DNA of 14,562 nucleotides. Source: an uncultured Acidimicrobium sp. Lineage in GTDB: Bacteria; Actinomycetota; Acidimicrobiia; Acidimicrobiales; Ilumatobacteraceae. Where the stretch lies: the NCBI GenBank assembly GCA_903853285.1, contig CAINTF010000204.1, forward strand, positions 1 through 14,562, read 5' to 3'. The notes beneath the pieces were generated by a model. That model was not told the DNA's origin. It was given only the letters and a program-made list of their open reading frames with translations, and did no database searches. The translations under genes and the position numbers were made by a program. Positions 14,301-14,562 of this stretch are shown piece after piece (positions within the stretch are counted from its first letter, which is position 1; the number at the start of each line of letters is the position of its first letter).

Positions 14301-14562
14301 TAGCAGTCCAGTGCAGTGCAAAGTTTTGCAAAGAGTTCGTCGTACGTTTCGAGTGCCTGAAATTGTGGAAACTCCGCCTTGATGTTGTCGGGAGCATGAA
14401 ACAAGAAGCCAGCGTCCGCAGCACCCAACATTGCGGTGTCGTTATATGAGTCGCCAGCAGCAGCAACGCGGTAATTCAATTTCTTGAATGCCTCTACGGC
14501 AAGACGCTTTTGGTCGGCCTGACGCAATTCAAAATCAACAATGTGATCATCCTTGACAATGA
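14300..14562 (-). CDS. thrH: ThrH-like phosphoserine phosphatase/homoserine phosphotransferase, C-terminal part
   Basis: Only the last 86 residues are visible; the frame is open to the right edge, and the TTG at 14527 is internal. The sequence runs IVKDDHIVDFELRQADQKR, VEAFKKLNYRVAAAGDSYNDTAML, GAADAGFLFHAPDNIKAEFPQF and a C-terminal YDELFAKL helix. GDSYND is HAD motif IV, and the RQxDxKR, FKxLNYRVxAAGDSYNDT and LFHAPxN segments are distinctive of ThrH, a HAD phosphatase that dephosphorylates phosphoserine and can transfer the phosphate to homoserine. A SerB-type phosphatase normally lacks the FHAPxNI and EFPQF segments. Activity cannot be judged because the nucleophile motif DxDxT lies outside the window. 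It converges on SRPBCC copy 2. Confidence 0.82.
   Translation of the reverse strand, partial: IVKDDHIVDFELRQADQKRLAVEAFKKLNYRVAAAGDSYNDTAMLGAADAGFLFHAPDNIKAEFPQFQALETYDELFAKLCTALDC

Noticed and set aside
1..14562. Search for CRISPR arrays, tRNA/rRNA genes, insertion sequences and defence genes
   Set aside because: No regularly spaced repeats, cloverleaf-like segments, transposase motifs or nuclease/toxin domains were seen on either strand; all long frames are metabolic or regulatory genes.

Overview
The window looks like a piece of an actinobacterial chromosome. The gene products read as actinobacterial: a DUF1003 membrane protein, an ACT-fused malic enzyme, paired SRPBCC proteins and a MarR regulator of actinobacterial type. 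Several gene starts look leaderless, with a TANNNT box six bases before the ATG. Base composition is close to 50% GC by eye, which would fit a streamlined aquatic lineage such as an Acidimicrobiia relative. That placement is inference. I see no RNA genes, CRISPR array, insertion sequence or phage gene. Coding density is very high and no gene-free stretch exceeds about 90 bases.

Left part (1-5337). The 3' end of an SGNH-domain protein, probably the tail of an acyltransferase, converges on and overlaps a DUF1003 membrane protein. A short divergent spacer leads into an acyl-CoA dehydrogenase, a salicylate-hydroxylase-type FAD monooxygenase and a malic enzyme with an N-terminal ACT domain.

Middle (5343-8971). 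On the minus strand tdh and kbl form a two-gene threonine catabolism operon (threonine to 2-amino-3-ketobutyrate to glycine plus acetyl-CoA). Divergent from it are an alpha/beta hydrolase of the proline iminopeptidase type and a small SRPBCC ligand-binding protein.

Right part (8992-14271) is the most informative region. A MarR-family regulator is divergent from a tightly packed run: FAA-hydrolase-family enzyme, type I extradiol ring-cleavage dioxygenase, atypical SDR protein and MhpA/TfdB-type aromatic hydroxylase. A second SRPBCC protein, paralogous to the first, follows. The logic is hydroxylation of a phenolic compound, meta-cleavage of the resulting catechol, then processing of the ring-opened product. 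A 21-bp inverted repeat with perfect 9-bp arms sits exactly between a TTGACA -35 and a TAGTAT -10 in the MarR/FAA spacer. It is a strong candidate MarR operator.

Right edge. The C-terminal part of a ThrH-like phosphoserine phosphatase lies on the minus strand and runs off the window.

The main interest is the self-contained MarR-controlled aromatic catabolic module, its SDR lacking the YxxxK catalytic pair, its SRPBCC flank, and the leaderless start architecture that separates operon heads from operon-internal genes.
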